Origin: Pagrus major
Lineage: Eukaryota; Chordata; Actinopteri; Spariformes; Sparidae
DNA: 64,000 nt
Assembly (NCBI RefSeq): GCF_040436345.1
Contig: NC_133230.1
Coordinates: forward strand, 12,534,197-12,598,196
Direction of reading: 5' to 3'
This document shows, one piece after another, positions 10,800-24,491 of this stretch (position 1 is its first letter; every line of letters begins with the position of its first letter). The position numbers and the translations under genes are program-made. The notes under the pieces were generated by a model. It was not told the DNA's origin and searched no databases. It was given only the letters and a program-made list of their open reading frames with translations.

Positions 10800-12430
10800 C
10801 CTGCATCACTTGACATCCAGCCGACATGGAGGTTAGAAAGAGACTGAGTCATGCAGACTGTCAGTGGACCAGCCTGATTAATCAGCATCATGGGGTTGTG
10901 TGGGAAAGAGGACTGTGGCCTGCTCTCTGGTCGACCACAGACACAACCTCATGGGGTGACGTAGGTTCAAGTTAAAATAGCTGCATTTTCACTACTGTGA
11001 ACCAAAGCACATTAAGCTTTCAATCTTTATTTATTCTGTTTGTTTAAAGGATTTGTTTACAATATTAAATGTAAACAAAACTTAAGTGGCCTTATGTAGA
11101 ATGAAATACTGTCTGGTCGCTGTAACTGTTCCTCCCTCTCATACTTACTTAGAAGGGATACAGTTATAATGCTATAGCGGTATAATGTATGGTAGACAAC
11201 ACTAGACATGTCAAATACCATTTTTTTCCTTCAAGATACCGATACCGGTATTCACAGCTGTATATTACCAATGTACGGATGCGCGTTTATTGATATTGAT
11301 ATTGGCTACTGGTTAAGTTGTATACAGGGAGCTGCTGGGAAGGTCCCATTTCTAATGAATATATGGTATTGGATCTGTAAATTGACTCCGCTGATACCAT
11401 ATATTTTTTTATTCCACACATTCTTCTTAGCTACTGAGTGACATCACTGGATTTACTAGATCACATGCAGCTTCCCCTGAAGCCACAAAAGGCTTTATAC
11501 TACTTTATTCACATATGCACTGTGTGCAAAAATGCATTCCAAACTTTAAGGGACTGCATGAAAAATAATTGACACAGAAAAAAAACCTGCAACAGCCTCC
11601 GCACTTATATCTCAAAACACTACAGGGGCATTTAAATACACTCATTTAAAATGGTTTACAATTTAAATGTAAATCCCGCAGATTCTTGTGAAATCAAACC
11701 TAATTTTTTGTTACTATTTGTTTTTTTTTTAATTTATGGTGCTTTTTCAGAAATTTGTCAAGGCCCCAGGCCAGCTTTTACACCAACATCCCGAAAAACT
11801 ATTTTAACCTTTCTGTGTAGCCAGCCAGTAATAGTTAAGTATACATATACTACAGTAACTGCATGAGAAGAATCACTCTGTTGTAGGCAGGAATCACTTT
11901 TAAGCAATATTTTTTACATACATAGCCGACAAAAAAAAGTTTTCTTGTTTTCTTAGTCTTTGGGAACCTTTATTTTTTTTAATCCAGAGGACCAGACGGC
12001 ATTAGTTTAGGTGATTGAATGTATTTACCTCTGTAGCTTTTATTGGTAGTGGCGGAGTCCGCCATTCCAGCGCTGGATTCAGATTGCCTGCCTTTACACA
12101 AGGGACTCACAGGATGCATGAATGTAATCCAGCACTTTTATCAGTTATATCTCATTGACTCTACAGTGTCAGAGCTGCCTTCACATTTATTGCTGCTGCT
12201 GCTTCAAATTAAAAGCATTTGACTGGCAAATGTGCGGTAGCTTTTATTGTGAAGACGTCACAAGTTTGTAATTCGATCCATCCCTCATTCACTCTTCCTG
12301 AAACCCAAACAGCCAACGAATTCAAGCATTTGTTTACTGTTTTGCTGCTCTGGCGGATTCACAGGTCAGAGGTCAGCTTTGTTCAACTTTTCTCTACATT
12401 TTGCAATAAAATACTCACAATTTAGGAAGG
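10800..12430 (+). other. probable 3' UTR of xkr8 copy B with an embedded repeat
   Basis: No coding sequence is seen. An AATAAA at 12405-12410 followed by GT-rich DNA (GTGGCCTGTGTGG) is a plausible polyadenylation site, which would give a 3' UTR of about 1.6 kb. An earlier end is possible. A family-B-like repeat occupies about 11190-11533. Confidence 0.35.
11190..11533. repeat. dispersed repeat, family B copy 3 (diverged)
   Basis: ACTGAGTGACATCACTGG and AAAGGCTTTATACTACTTTA match the copies at 2358 and 6137. Upstream it contains palindromic GATACCGATACCGGTATTC. It is more diverged than the other two. Confidence 0.5.
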
Positions 12431-12619
12431 TGGCCTGTGTGGACAGAAGGATTTTTAGTAGCCAATAAGGCTTTTAATGTATTAATTTAAACCTATCCTG
12501 TAACAGCTACCCTGATGTTTTTTCCGGCATAGCAGTGGGCCATGTCAAGAGACCAACTTTGTTTGAAATGTTTCGTTTGTCAATGTTTTTTTTTTCCACC
12601 AATAAATAATAAACATAAA

Positions 12620-15600
12620 CTTGAGTCTGAAACTTGTTTTACATTTATTTACACTGTATTGAGTGTCTTAGGTACACAGGAAAACCTTACAAGACTGCGT
12701 CGAGGTCCCGAACAGCTACTGTAAGGAAAATAGTGATTACTGTAATTAAATTAGCATTGATTATTATGATAGTGTTCGGTTTACAGGATCACATTCAGGC
12801 TCTCTACATGACCCTATGTGGCCTCACAGGTCCTTGAAAATGAGATGAGATACATAACAAAAACAACACAGCGTTAAAAATAATAAACAGTATTTGGCAT
12901 TGAAAAGAAAAAAAGAGGACACAAAGAAGAGTATAGCCCCTTAAACATTGCGTGGTCATTTTTTTTTTTTAACAGCAATGGTATACTTCAAAACAGACAT
13001 GACATGCAGACAAAGTAAAAATAAACAGAAAACACATTCAGAAAGCAGGAAAAAAAAGCAAAGTTTGCATATGGATTCTCAATTTTCTTTAACATGTCTC
13101 ATTGCTCTTGGACTCACTTAGGTAGTACGACACTGAACAATCAAAAGCACACCTTGTTTAACAGGCTTTTCTGCATTTAAAATACTATGTGTTTTAGTTT
13201 GTGATTGTCTCTAAGCGGTGCTAAGCGTTTCACAGCAACAAAATAAATGCAATCTCCTTTCCAAAAGGAAGCAAAAAAATCTAATACCAAGCAGACGTAA
13301 AAGTGATATTTTCACAAGAACATTTATGAAAAACAAGAAGGTATTGTCACTCTGAAAGCAAAGTCAACGGTTAGCCATCTGAAGCCCTTCACTAAAATTT
13401 TCTTTACAAACTGAGCGCTCTACATAAACATTTCCCCCAAAAATGGATATATAGTTTTCTAGAAGGAGACCTTTTGAATACAGTGCAGACAGGACAATCA
13501 AATCTAGAAACAAAAAAGTCTCACCAGAACTTAAAAAAAGTATTGAGTAAAAAAAAAAAAAAAAAGTAAGATAACACTTTGGATAATATAACAATGCAGT
13601 GATAAATGTAACAAACAAAAAATCTTACACGTTTCCCTTTGAGATTATGCATACAGATGATGGTTAAAGGCACAATATAAATATGCACAGTCACGCAAGA
13701 CACAAACAAATACACACGGAAATACACATTCTTAACGGTCAAGCTGCATGTGTGGAAATACGAAATCTTCTTCAGGCTCAGTATTGTTCACTCGTAATCT
13801 CATACAGACCGGGGGAGAGTGGACCCCTCCTGCTTCTTTTAAATCCCTTAATTTACAGTTAATGAGCAAAGTAGAAATGTATTGCACAGTCATCATCCTT
13901 TGTTTCGTTTGCCCTCGTTACGTCTGCGACAGGTTTGGGGTTTGTCATGTGGCTGAACGATTAAGTAATTCTGTGGTTGTAGTCATCTGACACAACTATG
14001 AGGTGTTTAATCGATTAACCGTTTGACCTTTTTGAAGCAAAAGTACCAAAAGCTCACACATTTTGACGTGAATATTTGCCGTTTTTTCTAATTCCTCTAT
14101 GATAGTTAAAGGAATATCTTTGGATTTTGGTCTATTGGATTTTTAAAGACGTCTCTTGGGGCTCTGAAAAAATGTGATGTGCATTTTAATGATATCCTGA
14201 CATTAAAAGACAGAATTACGGCTGCAACTAACATCCGTTTTCACCACAGATTAATCTGCAGATTAGTTTCTCGATCTCAATAAAAAGTAAACAAAAGATG
14301 CTCACAATGTCTCAGACCCCAAAGTGACGTCTTCAAAATGTTTGTTTTGACCAACAGCCTCAGCAAAAATACTCAGTGAACATATATAATCATATAAACC
14401 AAATAAAGACAGCAAATCCTTCATTAAAGAAGCCGGAACAACAATTATCAAAAAAGATATTTTTTTTATATTGATTATTTCACTGCAAATTGTTCAACAA
14501 ATAACCCAAAATATTGATCAATAATGCCAAAAATTGTTATTTGCAGCTCTAGTTTTAACTAATGAATACAACGAACGTCAGCTAAATCAAACAACTTGAA
14601 AAACCTAAGCAACTGAGGAAACATGTTGAATAATGTCTTTGGTAAACGACCATTTTCACAATCAGTCGCAACAAAAAAGCAATTCTGATTTTCTAACACA
14701 ACCATGACAACATGTAAAAGTAATAAAATGTAATTCTGCCGGCTAACATGTCATTTTCTTTCTCCCACAATTCAACAGTCCCACAGACTAAAACTGTGCT
14801 GGTGACCATTGTGATGAGATGCTACAACTGTCAAGCAATTCACTAAAAAGAACAGCAAACCTTAAAACGTAACCTCTTGAGTGAACAATGATCCTCCTGA
14901 CAATGTATTAGCTGAGTCAGAGGCTGAGAGGCGTGAGCATGGACGGATTAAGAGACAATGGGTCCCCTGTGCTCCTACAAAGGAGCCACATCCTGCAGGT
15001 GAAGCAGAGCTCTCGGGAGCTGCTGTTGGTTCAAAACCTGCAGTTTCCATTCAAAGCCAATCCAGATCCTGCATCCTGAGCCGTTATCTGTGGTCAGATT
15101 TCCAATCCGAGTATAAGGCAAAGCTTTAACCAAATTTCCAGAAAAAACACAAATAGAAAATGTTAGTTGATGAACATTTTCATCCACTACTGTGCACATC
15201 CAGTCAAACAACTGGTGGCCCTCAAACAGTCCTGATTTTAGCTTTCAGTCGAAGAATTCAAATCTTTTAACTTAATTGTTCAAATTCACCAAATCTGAAG
15301 CCCAGAGCGGTGTGTCCCAAATCCAGTATCCATACTAATCTAAACAGGTTTTTAGTATATGTTGTGTTCACACTAGAAAAATGATACAGTTAAGTGTACA
15401 GACTAAATGCAGTATATTTTGGAGTGGTCTGTTGATGACCAATATTCTCCCACAATGCACAAAAGAAATGAAAGAGCTGCTCGTGGTTGTTGAAACATTA
15501 TTTAAAGAAGTTGCGGGTGGTGAAACAGCTCCAGAAAGATCTCGAAAAAAACCCATCTCATTAAGATGATTAAAAACACTTTGCGTACTATTCGTGTCTT

Positions 15601-17531
15601 TAACTCGCAATGACATTGTGTCATTTCTTGCAAGTATAAAGCGTTTAAGTGATGAAATGTTTACTTTTTGTAAACTACTAAATCAATATACTATGACTAC
15701 AAGAGTTAGTCTGTAATATGGATTTGGGACAGACCTCAGGTTTTTGTGATTATACTAATTAAGTAATGAGCGTTGTCAAACATATTGATATATTGATCCT
15801 GAATATTTGAACAGTTTCAATACTCATTTTCTGTTGTATCGATACACAGGCACCAGTTCACTCGTTCCTCTCTCCGACAGCAAACATATTATTTTTAAAA
15901 GACCAAATCTAAAGAGAAAAAAACAAATGTTTCAACAAAGTGAGAAATGTAATGCCTTCCCGTCTTTCTGCTGCTACTAGCCGAGAAAAGGAAAAAATAA
16001 TGTACCTTATTGTCATGTAAAAGTACGGAAGCCTGGGAGGAGAAAGTTAAGGTTTTTTTTTCTCCTGGTGATCCATTTTCTATGTCTGATCTAAATTGTT
16101 TTCTCTCCTGAGAACTGGTGAGAAAAAAGGTTTTGCCAGAATAATCTTTCCTTAATTTATTTTTCATCTGTGAAAACACGAAAATGTATTTTCTCCTGAA
16201 TTCCCTTGCCCCACTTGGTTAAATACATTTATAAGAAATAATAAAAATTGCAATCAAAAATTATTTTTTGTTTCACACAGGGAAAGAAAACTGCCTCCTG
16301 AAATTCCATCACAGATGTAAAAGAAATTTAACGAACTTAGAAAGATTATTCTGGCAAAACTTTTTTCCCACAAGTCATAAACACAGGAAAGGAAAAAAAA
16401 ATGACTTCACTTGCCCCTCAGGGCTTCCGTATAAAAGCCTTGTTATATTTATCTTTTCATAAGAATCTATATTAATTTTTAAGGTGTATCGAAGTCGGAA
16501 ATTCCAGTATTGATACACTAGACGTCATGCTCAAGAATCAGTGGGTTCCCTTACGGGAAATACACTCTTTACTAGCAAAGCACCAGCAGATCATGCTCTG
16601 CCTTCTACCTTTCATATGACATACAGTCATACAGTTCAGGTTTGCAGAAGTTGGCTCATGCTCACTGACCACAGATGACATCACACATGCCGCTTTTTAA
16701 GAGGACCACATGTCACCTGTAATGACACAGTGGAGAGGTCAGGACAACTGACTGAGGGTGTGGTGTTTGGTCAGATATGGACGGGAAGTCAAGACCAAGT
16801 TATACGTTTGACCACATTTAGTACCTTAGGTTAAATAGTTGAATGGCTACATGGGAGGCAAATAAAAAAATAAGAATGGGATCATTTGATACTTGATGAC
16901 TGTGAATAACTTGGTTTGTGAGGGAGACTGCAAAATGATGCTTTCAAGTCGTTGAATGAGTGCAAAACAACCCAGAAAGAGGCAAATTAGCTTTGATATT
17001 ATTCTCTGACTTACACAGAGCCTAAAGAAAAAGCTGCAACAATCCAAAAAGATGAAAACAATAAACAACAAACAAAGGCCCTTTGGTTGTTTAAATCCAC
17101 AAAGAGAAATTAAAAGTAGAGGGATTGTTTTACTGCAGGAGGTTTTGATATTTAAAAAAGAAAATGAAATCAAAGAGGAGGAAACAAAAAAAAAAATGGA
17201 TGTCTTCCCTTCTGTGTCCAGATCAGTGCCAGTTTCAGCTGTGTTGAGGTTAGCTGCCGTAGAGGACGGGGCGCTGGACGTGAGGAACCTCAATTCAGCA
17301 GAATGATGCGTCCAGTCTGTTTCTCACAGTCAGCTCCGACCCAAAGTCTGTCTCAGTACATCACACATCACACAGTGAGTCTTCAGTCGTTAGTGAGGGC
17401 AGATAGGTGTTTGTAATAGTGTGTATCGTTTAGGTTGTGGAGGATTTTATCACACAATGTCACTCCACAGACCAACAGGACGACAACGACTACATTTTCC
17501 CTTTGGTGTGCGACTTTCAAAGCCGCCTCCT
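12620..17531 (-). other. eya3: probable long 3' UTR / 3' flank of eya3
   Basis: This is the region 3' of the eya3 stop on the minus strand. No exon is seen. A minus-strand AATAAA at 12644-12649 would end the transcript about 200 bp from the proposed end of xkr8 copy B, giving a convergent pair with a 4.9-kb eya3 3' UTR. Mammalian EYA3 also has a long 3' UTR. Nearer minus-strand poly(A) sites cannot be excluded. The stretch includes poly(A)/poly(T) tracts (13548-13566) and a repeat at 14210-14560. Confidence 0.35.
14210..14560. repeat. GGCTGCAACTAAC-type interspersed repeat, second copy
   Basis: It begins ACGGCTGCAACTAACATCC, continues with ACAGATTAATCTGCAGATTA and closes with ATTGTTATTTGCAGCTCTAG, the inverted start. 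Same family as 7085-7335. The flanking 14110-14150 piece (ATATCTTTGGATTTTGG) also belongs to the wider family. Confidence 0.65.
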
Positions 17532-18480
17532 TTACAAGAAGTCCAGTTCCAGCGCTTGGTGAAGGGACACAAGGTCGCCGTGAGTGGAGATCCGCCAGAA
17601 AGGCATGTTGTGCTACGCAGAGAGAGAAAGACAGACATCTTTGAAACAACACTCCAAATGTAGTCAAACTGAAGGTGGGAAAATAATCTGATAAACATTC
17701 GCTAGTTTATCAGACTAAATTTCCATTTCTTTTCACTTATTTGAGTGAATAAATCTGGGACTAAGGCAGCAATTCATGAGTCTGGAATCGGATTGGTAAA
17801 ACAGGCAAAATGGTAGTTTAGCAGCTAAAGACAAGCACCACACTCGACTTTGTTGCTGCAGTATGCACGAGCTGGGACGCTAAGCAAATTTAGCAACTGG
17901 TCTACAGTGTCAAGCTCCAAACCCTCACTTCTATTAGTCTTTATTCTATTAGTTATTAAATTTTTAAGTCATGTACACTCTCATCTCGACTTTAAAGCTT
18001 CCGATGTGGACACTTTTACAAACGCAGTGACTGTACCTGTATTTCCCCGCAGCCAAAAACAACTTTATTGTAGTAAACTGCCTACAGACAAACACAAGAA
18101 GGCAAGCTGAAAGGAGGACGCGAAAACTTTCACGTTTACCTGTTTTGCTGCAAACTCCTCATCTCGACCATCACCTATCACCACATACGTCACTTTCTTC
18201 CCAAAGCGAGAGATGATCCTCTCAAAGCAACTCTCTTTCCCTGCATGAAAGGAAACCGCAGGGAAAATAATACATTATATTTTGCACAGAATCCAAAAGC
18301 AGGATCTTAATGTCACCTCCTCCTCTGTCACGTTTCATGTGTACCTATTTTTGTGGCACTGTAGATGTTCTCGATGGGGAAGACGTCTCCCAGGCCGTAC
18401 AGCAGCACTTTGGCCAGAGCTGGAACCAGCTGAGTGGTGGTGACCAACACATTCATACACTTCCCCCTGTTGGTGGAATA

Positions 18481-18527
<47 letters not shown>

Positions 18528-21500
18528 CATAAATATGGGATCAAAGGTGAAAACAAAAAGCTTTACCAGAGCACACTGTCGATATATCGAGCCATTTATC
18601 TTGCACTGATATTGGGCCAATTTCAGCTGAATAAAATATAAAATACATGACAGACATTATTGAAACTAAGACCCTAAATTGTAAGACAAGATCACAACCA
18701 AGCATATACTTCTATCCTCCTAAACAGTATCTAGGGTTGTATCATCCTCAGAATAAACATTCATCTCACTGCAGAGACATTAAAGATTTTTTAAATTAAT
18801 AACCGTGCTCTGCTCAGACCTGGACTGGATGAGCAGCAGAGACTTGAGCGCCGTGCTGAGCCAGGCGTCTGTGACGTTCTCGATCTCAGACTGAAGCCGA
18901 AGAAGAAGATCCCTCTTCATCGGACTCAACAGGCCTGAAAGAGACAACATGGACTTATGCAGAAGATTTGAATGTGCAGTATGAATACAACCTTAATACT
19001 ACGAGATTTAGAAATCACGATCAAACACGTAAAATCTAACGTTCTAAATTTAGCGTTTTCACAGTCCGATACTCAAGAGGCAAAAAGGTAGCAGACACAC
19101 ACAGACAGACAAACAGTTCTGTTTATTTTGGCCACCGGGCTGAAACATTACCTTGTTTGTCACAGAATAAATTGTGAAAATTCAGATCTGTGTGTTTTCA
19201 TAATTTTGCCTTTTGGATATTGACTGTGGAGCTATTTTTTACTGTCCTCAAAAATGACGGGAATTCACGTGGCTGAAAGTGCTTGAGGGGTCTTTTCTTA
19301 GGAAAACAAAAAGACTTAAAACAGGCCTCTGAAAGCACGGCAAGAGTCAATGTGAAAGTAGGAACTTCAGAACCGATGTACTTTCAAAGGTGGTATCCAA
19401 GTGTCCCTGAGTGAAATCGTTCTTGTTCGCATTTCATTTCAAACTCCAGATGTTATTACTGATGCCAACTCACCTCCAACGTTCCCTTTGTAGCTATTGT
19501 AGATCTCTTTTAGCCGGCGGTAGCGAAAGGCCAGTTTCCTCATCCACTCCACCCCTCCCTGGACTCCTGTGGTGGTTCCGGACGCCCCTCCACCACTGGG
19601 GCCGTTAAAGCCATCCGCCAAGAAGTTGTAGTTACTAAAATAGGAAGGAATACTTTTTTGTTTATTTATTTAGATGATGGAAACAAACCTACATCCCAGT
19701 CATTAAGTTGAAGGCTGTAATAAGTTCAATATGTGTGTGATGAGGTAGTCGTCGTTCTGTAAACTGTGTACACACCTCAGTTCTTGTCCATTGTCATCAG
19801 AGGCAACATCCTCAACATGGACTTGATCACACTCCTGAAAGAAAACAACAAGACAGACAAGTTTTCTTTTCTTTTCACTGAAGTTGACTGACAGCCCATT
19901 GTGTTCATTTCAGCTGCTGTGACACCAGTCTGAATCTGTACCTCCAGGTCATTGAAGAAAAGGTGTGTGTCTGCCAGCTCAAAGATCAGCTCCTCCATCT
20001 GCAAGCCCAAGTTCAGCACTGCTGCTGGGTCCTGAACAAACAAACAAACAACAAACTGAGTCGGACGTTTTCTTATCCTGTCGTATGCCTGAGTTTCATA
20101 TGCGTATTTACAGAGACACACACCTTTCCGAACTTCTGAGCGTAGGAGCCGGTGAGCAGTGAGTGGAATATGATAATGGTCTCGTCTAGATCCCACAGAA
20201 AAATGCGCTGAAAACAACATGAAAGAAAAATATTACACGTTAATTCTCAACACTTATCGATTTCTTTTATGTTTTACAATTGACAAGAAGGAATATTTAC
20301 AGACCATGTTACTCGTTCCAGACAACACATGTTTAGCTTTGTTTTAAACTCTAACGGACATCTTTTCTATCATCGATTACACTGATGAATCCTGACAATG
20401 TGACATATTTCATGGATATTTCATATTATATTCAATGCATAATAATAAAACACTGAACACAATAACTGCAAGAAGTTTATGTAAAATGAGCGATTTGAAT
20501 TAAATTAGAGATCTATTCCTGTGAATGCAGTGAGTGTCATCATGAGTTTTCCTAACCCTTACCTGAAATAATAATCTATACTTTGGTGACCCACAAGCTG
20601 TGAACCAGTGACTTAGTGGATTGTCAATGTGTGAAATAAAAAGACAGCTGCTGACTTGTTTACCTCCAGGTCACTCTCAGTAGGTGGAGAGTTATCAGAC
20701 TTCTTGCCCTTCCCTTTGGCTTTTCCAACAGAGTTCCTGCGTCCGACCTCGTCCTGATCTCTGGCTCCAGCGGGGAGAGCCACACTGGCAGGAAGGGCCG
20801 CACCTGCCGGGAGGCTCTCTGGTGGGGACGCATCTAAGTACAACAAAGTCTGAAATTAGTATCTGAATAACACATTTCTTCTGTTATGTCTTAAAACTTG
20901 ATTGTGATTTTTTCTTTCTTGTGCACAGCAGTTAACTCTTATCAGTGACCTTTGTTTCATCCCTCTCCTTATCAACTTTCTTCTCTTTAGACAATATGAG
21001 TGTCAAACATCTATACTGTAAATACTGGTCATATTATATCTAATAGATCCTTTATATTTTTACACTTTGATCTTTATTAATACACCTGTAATATTAGAGA
21101 ATCATAAAATGTCAAATAGAAAATAAAACCTTATTGTTATACTATTTATTACACTCATCTCAAAATCATCACTCATCTTCTTAAATAATTATTTTATACG
21201 TTAACAGAATATTATATCATTCTTTTGAAACAAATAGAAAGTTGAACAGAAATAATATTAATCAAAGTGAGTTTACCTCTGGGGGGCAGTCCAGCTGAGG
21301 CGGCCTGCTCCGACTTCACAGCTGAATATCCGGCCGCTCCCACACCGGCACCTTGGTCGTCGCTGCTGGGAAGCCCAGCAGGCACATAGCTGGGAGGCAG
21401 AGCGTAGTACTGAGAGAATTGATTCTGTGCCAGAGAGTTGTAGCTGCTAAATTCCTGGAGGAAGTAAACAAACAAACAAAACAATTGTTATCAACAGGAG

Positions 21501-24491
21501 ATGGTTTGGTAGAAAAAGATAACAATCTACACCTTCCAAGATCTTCTCACATCATCCACCTTAATTGACTGTTGATCTTTTTCTTTTAAACATTTTAGGG
21601 GATGGAATACACTTACAAGTCTGGGATTTCATGTGTGCTTAAATCTAATATTAAAAAAACAACACTTTTTTTTTATTAAACTAAATGTCTTTTCATCCCT
21701 CACACTGCACTGATAAACAGGAGAATCGATAACAATCAACACACAGAGACAAGAGTTTTGTTCTACATTTCTCTGAGGAACACTGACCTGGTGGACCGCT
21801 GTGGTGGAGGAGGTGGTGGTGGTGGTTGTAGGAGCTGCAGCTGAAAGGATGCTGGAGTACACACTGGATGTTGTGAAGCTTGAGCCTGGAGACAGAAAGT
21901 GCTCGACTAAATCAATGCAAGAGGAAAATCAAAGTATCTGAAGTGACCGACAACAAGAGAGGAAAACAGAGCTGTGCCACTGGAAAATCTCCTTTATTAT
22001 TTGCAGAGAGTGTGACGGTGTTATCTTGTGAGACAGAGTGAGGTCGCAGCTTGCCTTGGCTGGGGTATGAGTAGTGCAGATGGCCTGGCTGCGTTGAGGT
22101 ATATGCGGTGCAGAAGCTGAGAAACCCAGGCTGGCCACCAGAGGGCGCCTCAGGCAGCCCTGTCTCTGTTTTAATGCCTGGCCACATAGCACCTGAAGAT
22201 GAAAGAGAGCAATGGAAGCAGAGAATGAAGGAGGCAGCAAGAGGAGAGTGTCGCTGAAGACGCTGGGGCAGAAGTTAAGAAATCAGGTATTTCAGTTAAG
22301 ATGTGGACTGAATTAATGTGTTTAAGCAGAGACCAAAAGCAAAAAAATCGATTCAAAAGCGCCAAAGCACAGTAAGGCCTCGAAAGCAAAGTAACAACGG
22401 TGTGATGCTGGGTTTTTAGTGAGCAGACAGAGGTAAAATAGGCTGTTAGAGAAGAAGCAGGGACTAACCAAAAGGCGGGAGGCCGTAGGTCTGGCCCGTC
22501 TGGGGGAAGGCGGAGTACACAGTGGACTGAGCCAGAGGAGGAAAGGCCACCTGACTGGTGTACGACGTCACTGCCGGGCTGAAAGAGGGAACGAGCAGGA
22601 GATTCAGTACTTACTCAAATCAAATCAGGGTACACCTACAGTATTTGGTATTTAACCCCATCTTTCCTCACTGTAACATTTGCTATTTAGTGACACATTT
22701 ATACCTGCTGGAATTGGAGTAAGTTGCAAAAAATTAGCAACGCACAAGATTGTTTTTCTGGATTTCACTTAGTCAAATGGTCACACACTGGGACCCTGCA
22801 CTATAAATCACCTTTCACGTTCTTAAACCCGCATAACATTCGAACACGATGAATGATGAGATAATCTGATTTGCTTAGTGTAGTGTACTCACTTGCTTCC
22901 TTGATAAACCTGTTGGGTGTATTCAGATGTGGCTGTTGTGTCGGTGGCTGTCAAAAACACAAGAGACAACACGGTTTCAGTTTGACATACAAGAGAAACT
23001 TTCTTCTCTTTTCACACCTTTTCTGTATGTTGTTTACAATAAAATTGGCGCTTCAGTTCTTACCTGAATGTGCATATGAGTTCAAGGAGTCACTGCACGC
23101 TTGAGATGCTGCCCTACTGTCTGCATCTGACTGCTCCTGATCACCTGCGATCAAACACAAATTACATTATTATATTTTCCAGGAATATTTCTGAGTGCTA
23201 TCACATTTTCTTCACTTACCTGGATCAAGCTGGGCTGTGGACAGCGCAGAGTAAGAGCTTTCCTGCTCTGATGGACCCAATCCAGCCACTGGACTACCAT
23301 CAGCACCTAAATCACTGGAGGAGCATAAAGAATTCATTACAATTACAGGATTTCTGTAAATCACAATCACATAAATAATACATTTCTTTCTTTAATAAAT
23401 AGTCTATTCTTCACTCAACATTTGCTCTCAGTTGTTTTCTGTTGGAATGTGTAAGCAGCAATTCAAAAGGATTTTAAAGATCAGAAATGAATCACCATAA
23501 GACAAACCTTGGCTCTTTCTCCAGTCCACCGTCTATGTCAAGCTTGGCCTTCTTTGTCTGCACACACACAGAAAAGGTTTCCACAATAAATCTATTTTCT
23601 CTGCTGCATCCCAGCTGTATATACATCTGTTTTTCCTCAATATATTAGCGAATGAAGGCAGATGAAAACACAATTATGTCACTGTCATAATGACTGAATG
23701 AAATCACTCAAATAGTGAAATCACTCACATTATTTTATACATTATTTCGTGACACATAAAGCGTATGAGCTCTGCAGCATTTAAAAGAAATAATAAATCA
23801 AATCTGTTGGAAAAAAATACTGCAGTTGTGATACAAGTCTACTGTGAAATGATTTTTGCACCTTTAAAATACAATTCTGATTGTTTTAAAAACTTCTTCA
23901 GTCCATAAAATGGGACAAATGCTTTTCACGGATTACGAGAACCAATAATAATGTTTGAATATACTTTTCTTGGCTGAATAAAAAAACACAACATTAATCA
24001 ATGGAGTGCGAAAGGGCAAAAATGGCAAATTGTCACATTTCACTGGTTAAACAAAGACAGATCTCAAAACTTTCCATCAATCAATCAGTCAGCTACTCAA
24101 ATCAGCAGTGCAGTGAACCTCACATATTGATCTATGCTCATGTTTTCTTAATTTGACCCATCACCCTTAAAATCCACCATCAACTTTGCTTTGTTAAAAA
24201 AGAAAATTTACTGCAATAAAACCAACAGCAACAACTGGAATATTAAATCTGAGAAGCACAAAATATATACTAAATTAAATATTTGCATTAATCTCACAAT
24301 ACAATAAGAGCACCCATGTTAGTTCACCTGAAATTCACAAGTTCATATAAATAAAGAAAATGCTCAACATCTAGAGAAACACAAACGTATAAACGCAGTC
24401 ATTTATGCAGTCATTTCCCTCCCATGATGTGTGTTGCCGTCATTGTTGGGAGACTCACCGGCAGCTCAGGCAGCTCCTGCGAGTCGTCCAT
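17532..24491 (-). CDS. eya3: Eyes absent homolog 3 (EYA3), tyrosine phosphatase and transcription coactivator
   Basis: 18 coding exons, in order: 24459-24491, 23508-23557, 23220-23314, 23064-23144, 22893-22947, 22469-22578, 22055-22192, 21788-21885, 21277-21454, 20664-20833, 20124-20207, 19942-20031, 19776-19834, 19474-19634, 18820-18934, 18345-18466, 18140-18240, 17532-17612. They total 1821 nt, 606 residues, with all phases consistent. The N-terminus [18 protein letters not shown] parallels EYA3. The variable transactivation half is rich in Ser, Thr, Tyr and Gln, with [20 protein letters not shown]. The EYA domain starts at about 337, with the HAD nucleophile motif WDLDETIII (Asp342, Asp344) and GDGRDEE (569-575), and ends HQALELDFL as EYA3 does. 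EYA3 acts with SIX proteins and dephosphorylates H2AX Tyr142. An in-frame ATG eight codons upstream (24515) could add MSGRSAAE. The donor after exon 7 is GC, not GT. Intron 15 ends next to a (TG)21 run. Confidence 0.96.
18482..18523. repeat. (CA)21 microsatellite in eya3 intron 15
   Basis: About 21 uninterrupted CA units. On the transcribed minus strand it reads (UG)n and ends 15 nt upstream of the acceptor of the 122-nt exon 16 (18345-18466). Confidence 0.97.

Noticed and set aside
23307-23314. Alternative acceptor at 23306 for eya3 exon 3
   Set aside because: It breaks the phase with exon 2. The CTCCAG acceptor at 23314 restores the frame ([10 protein letters not shown]).
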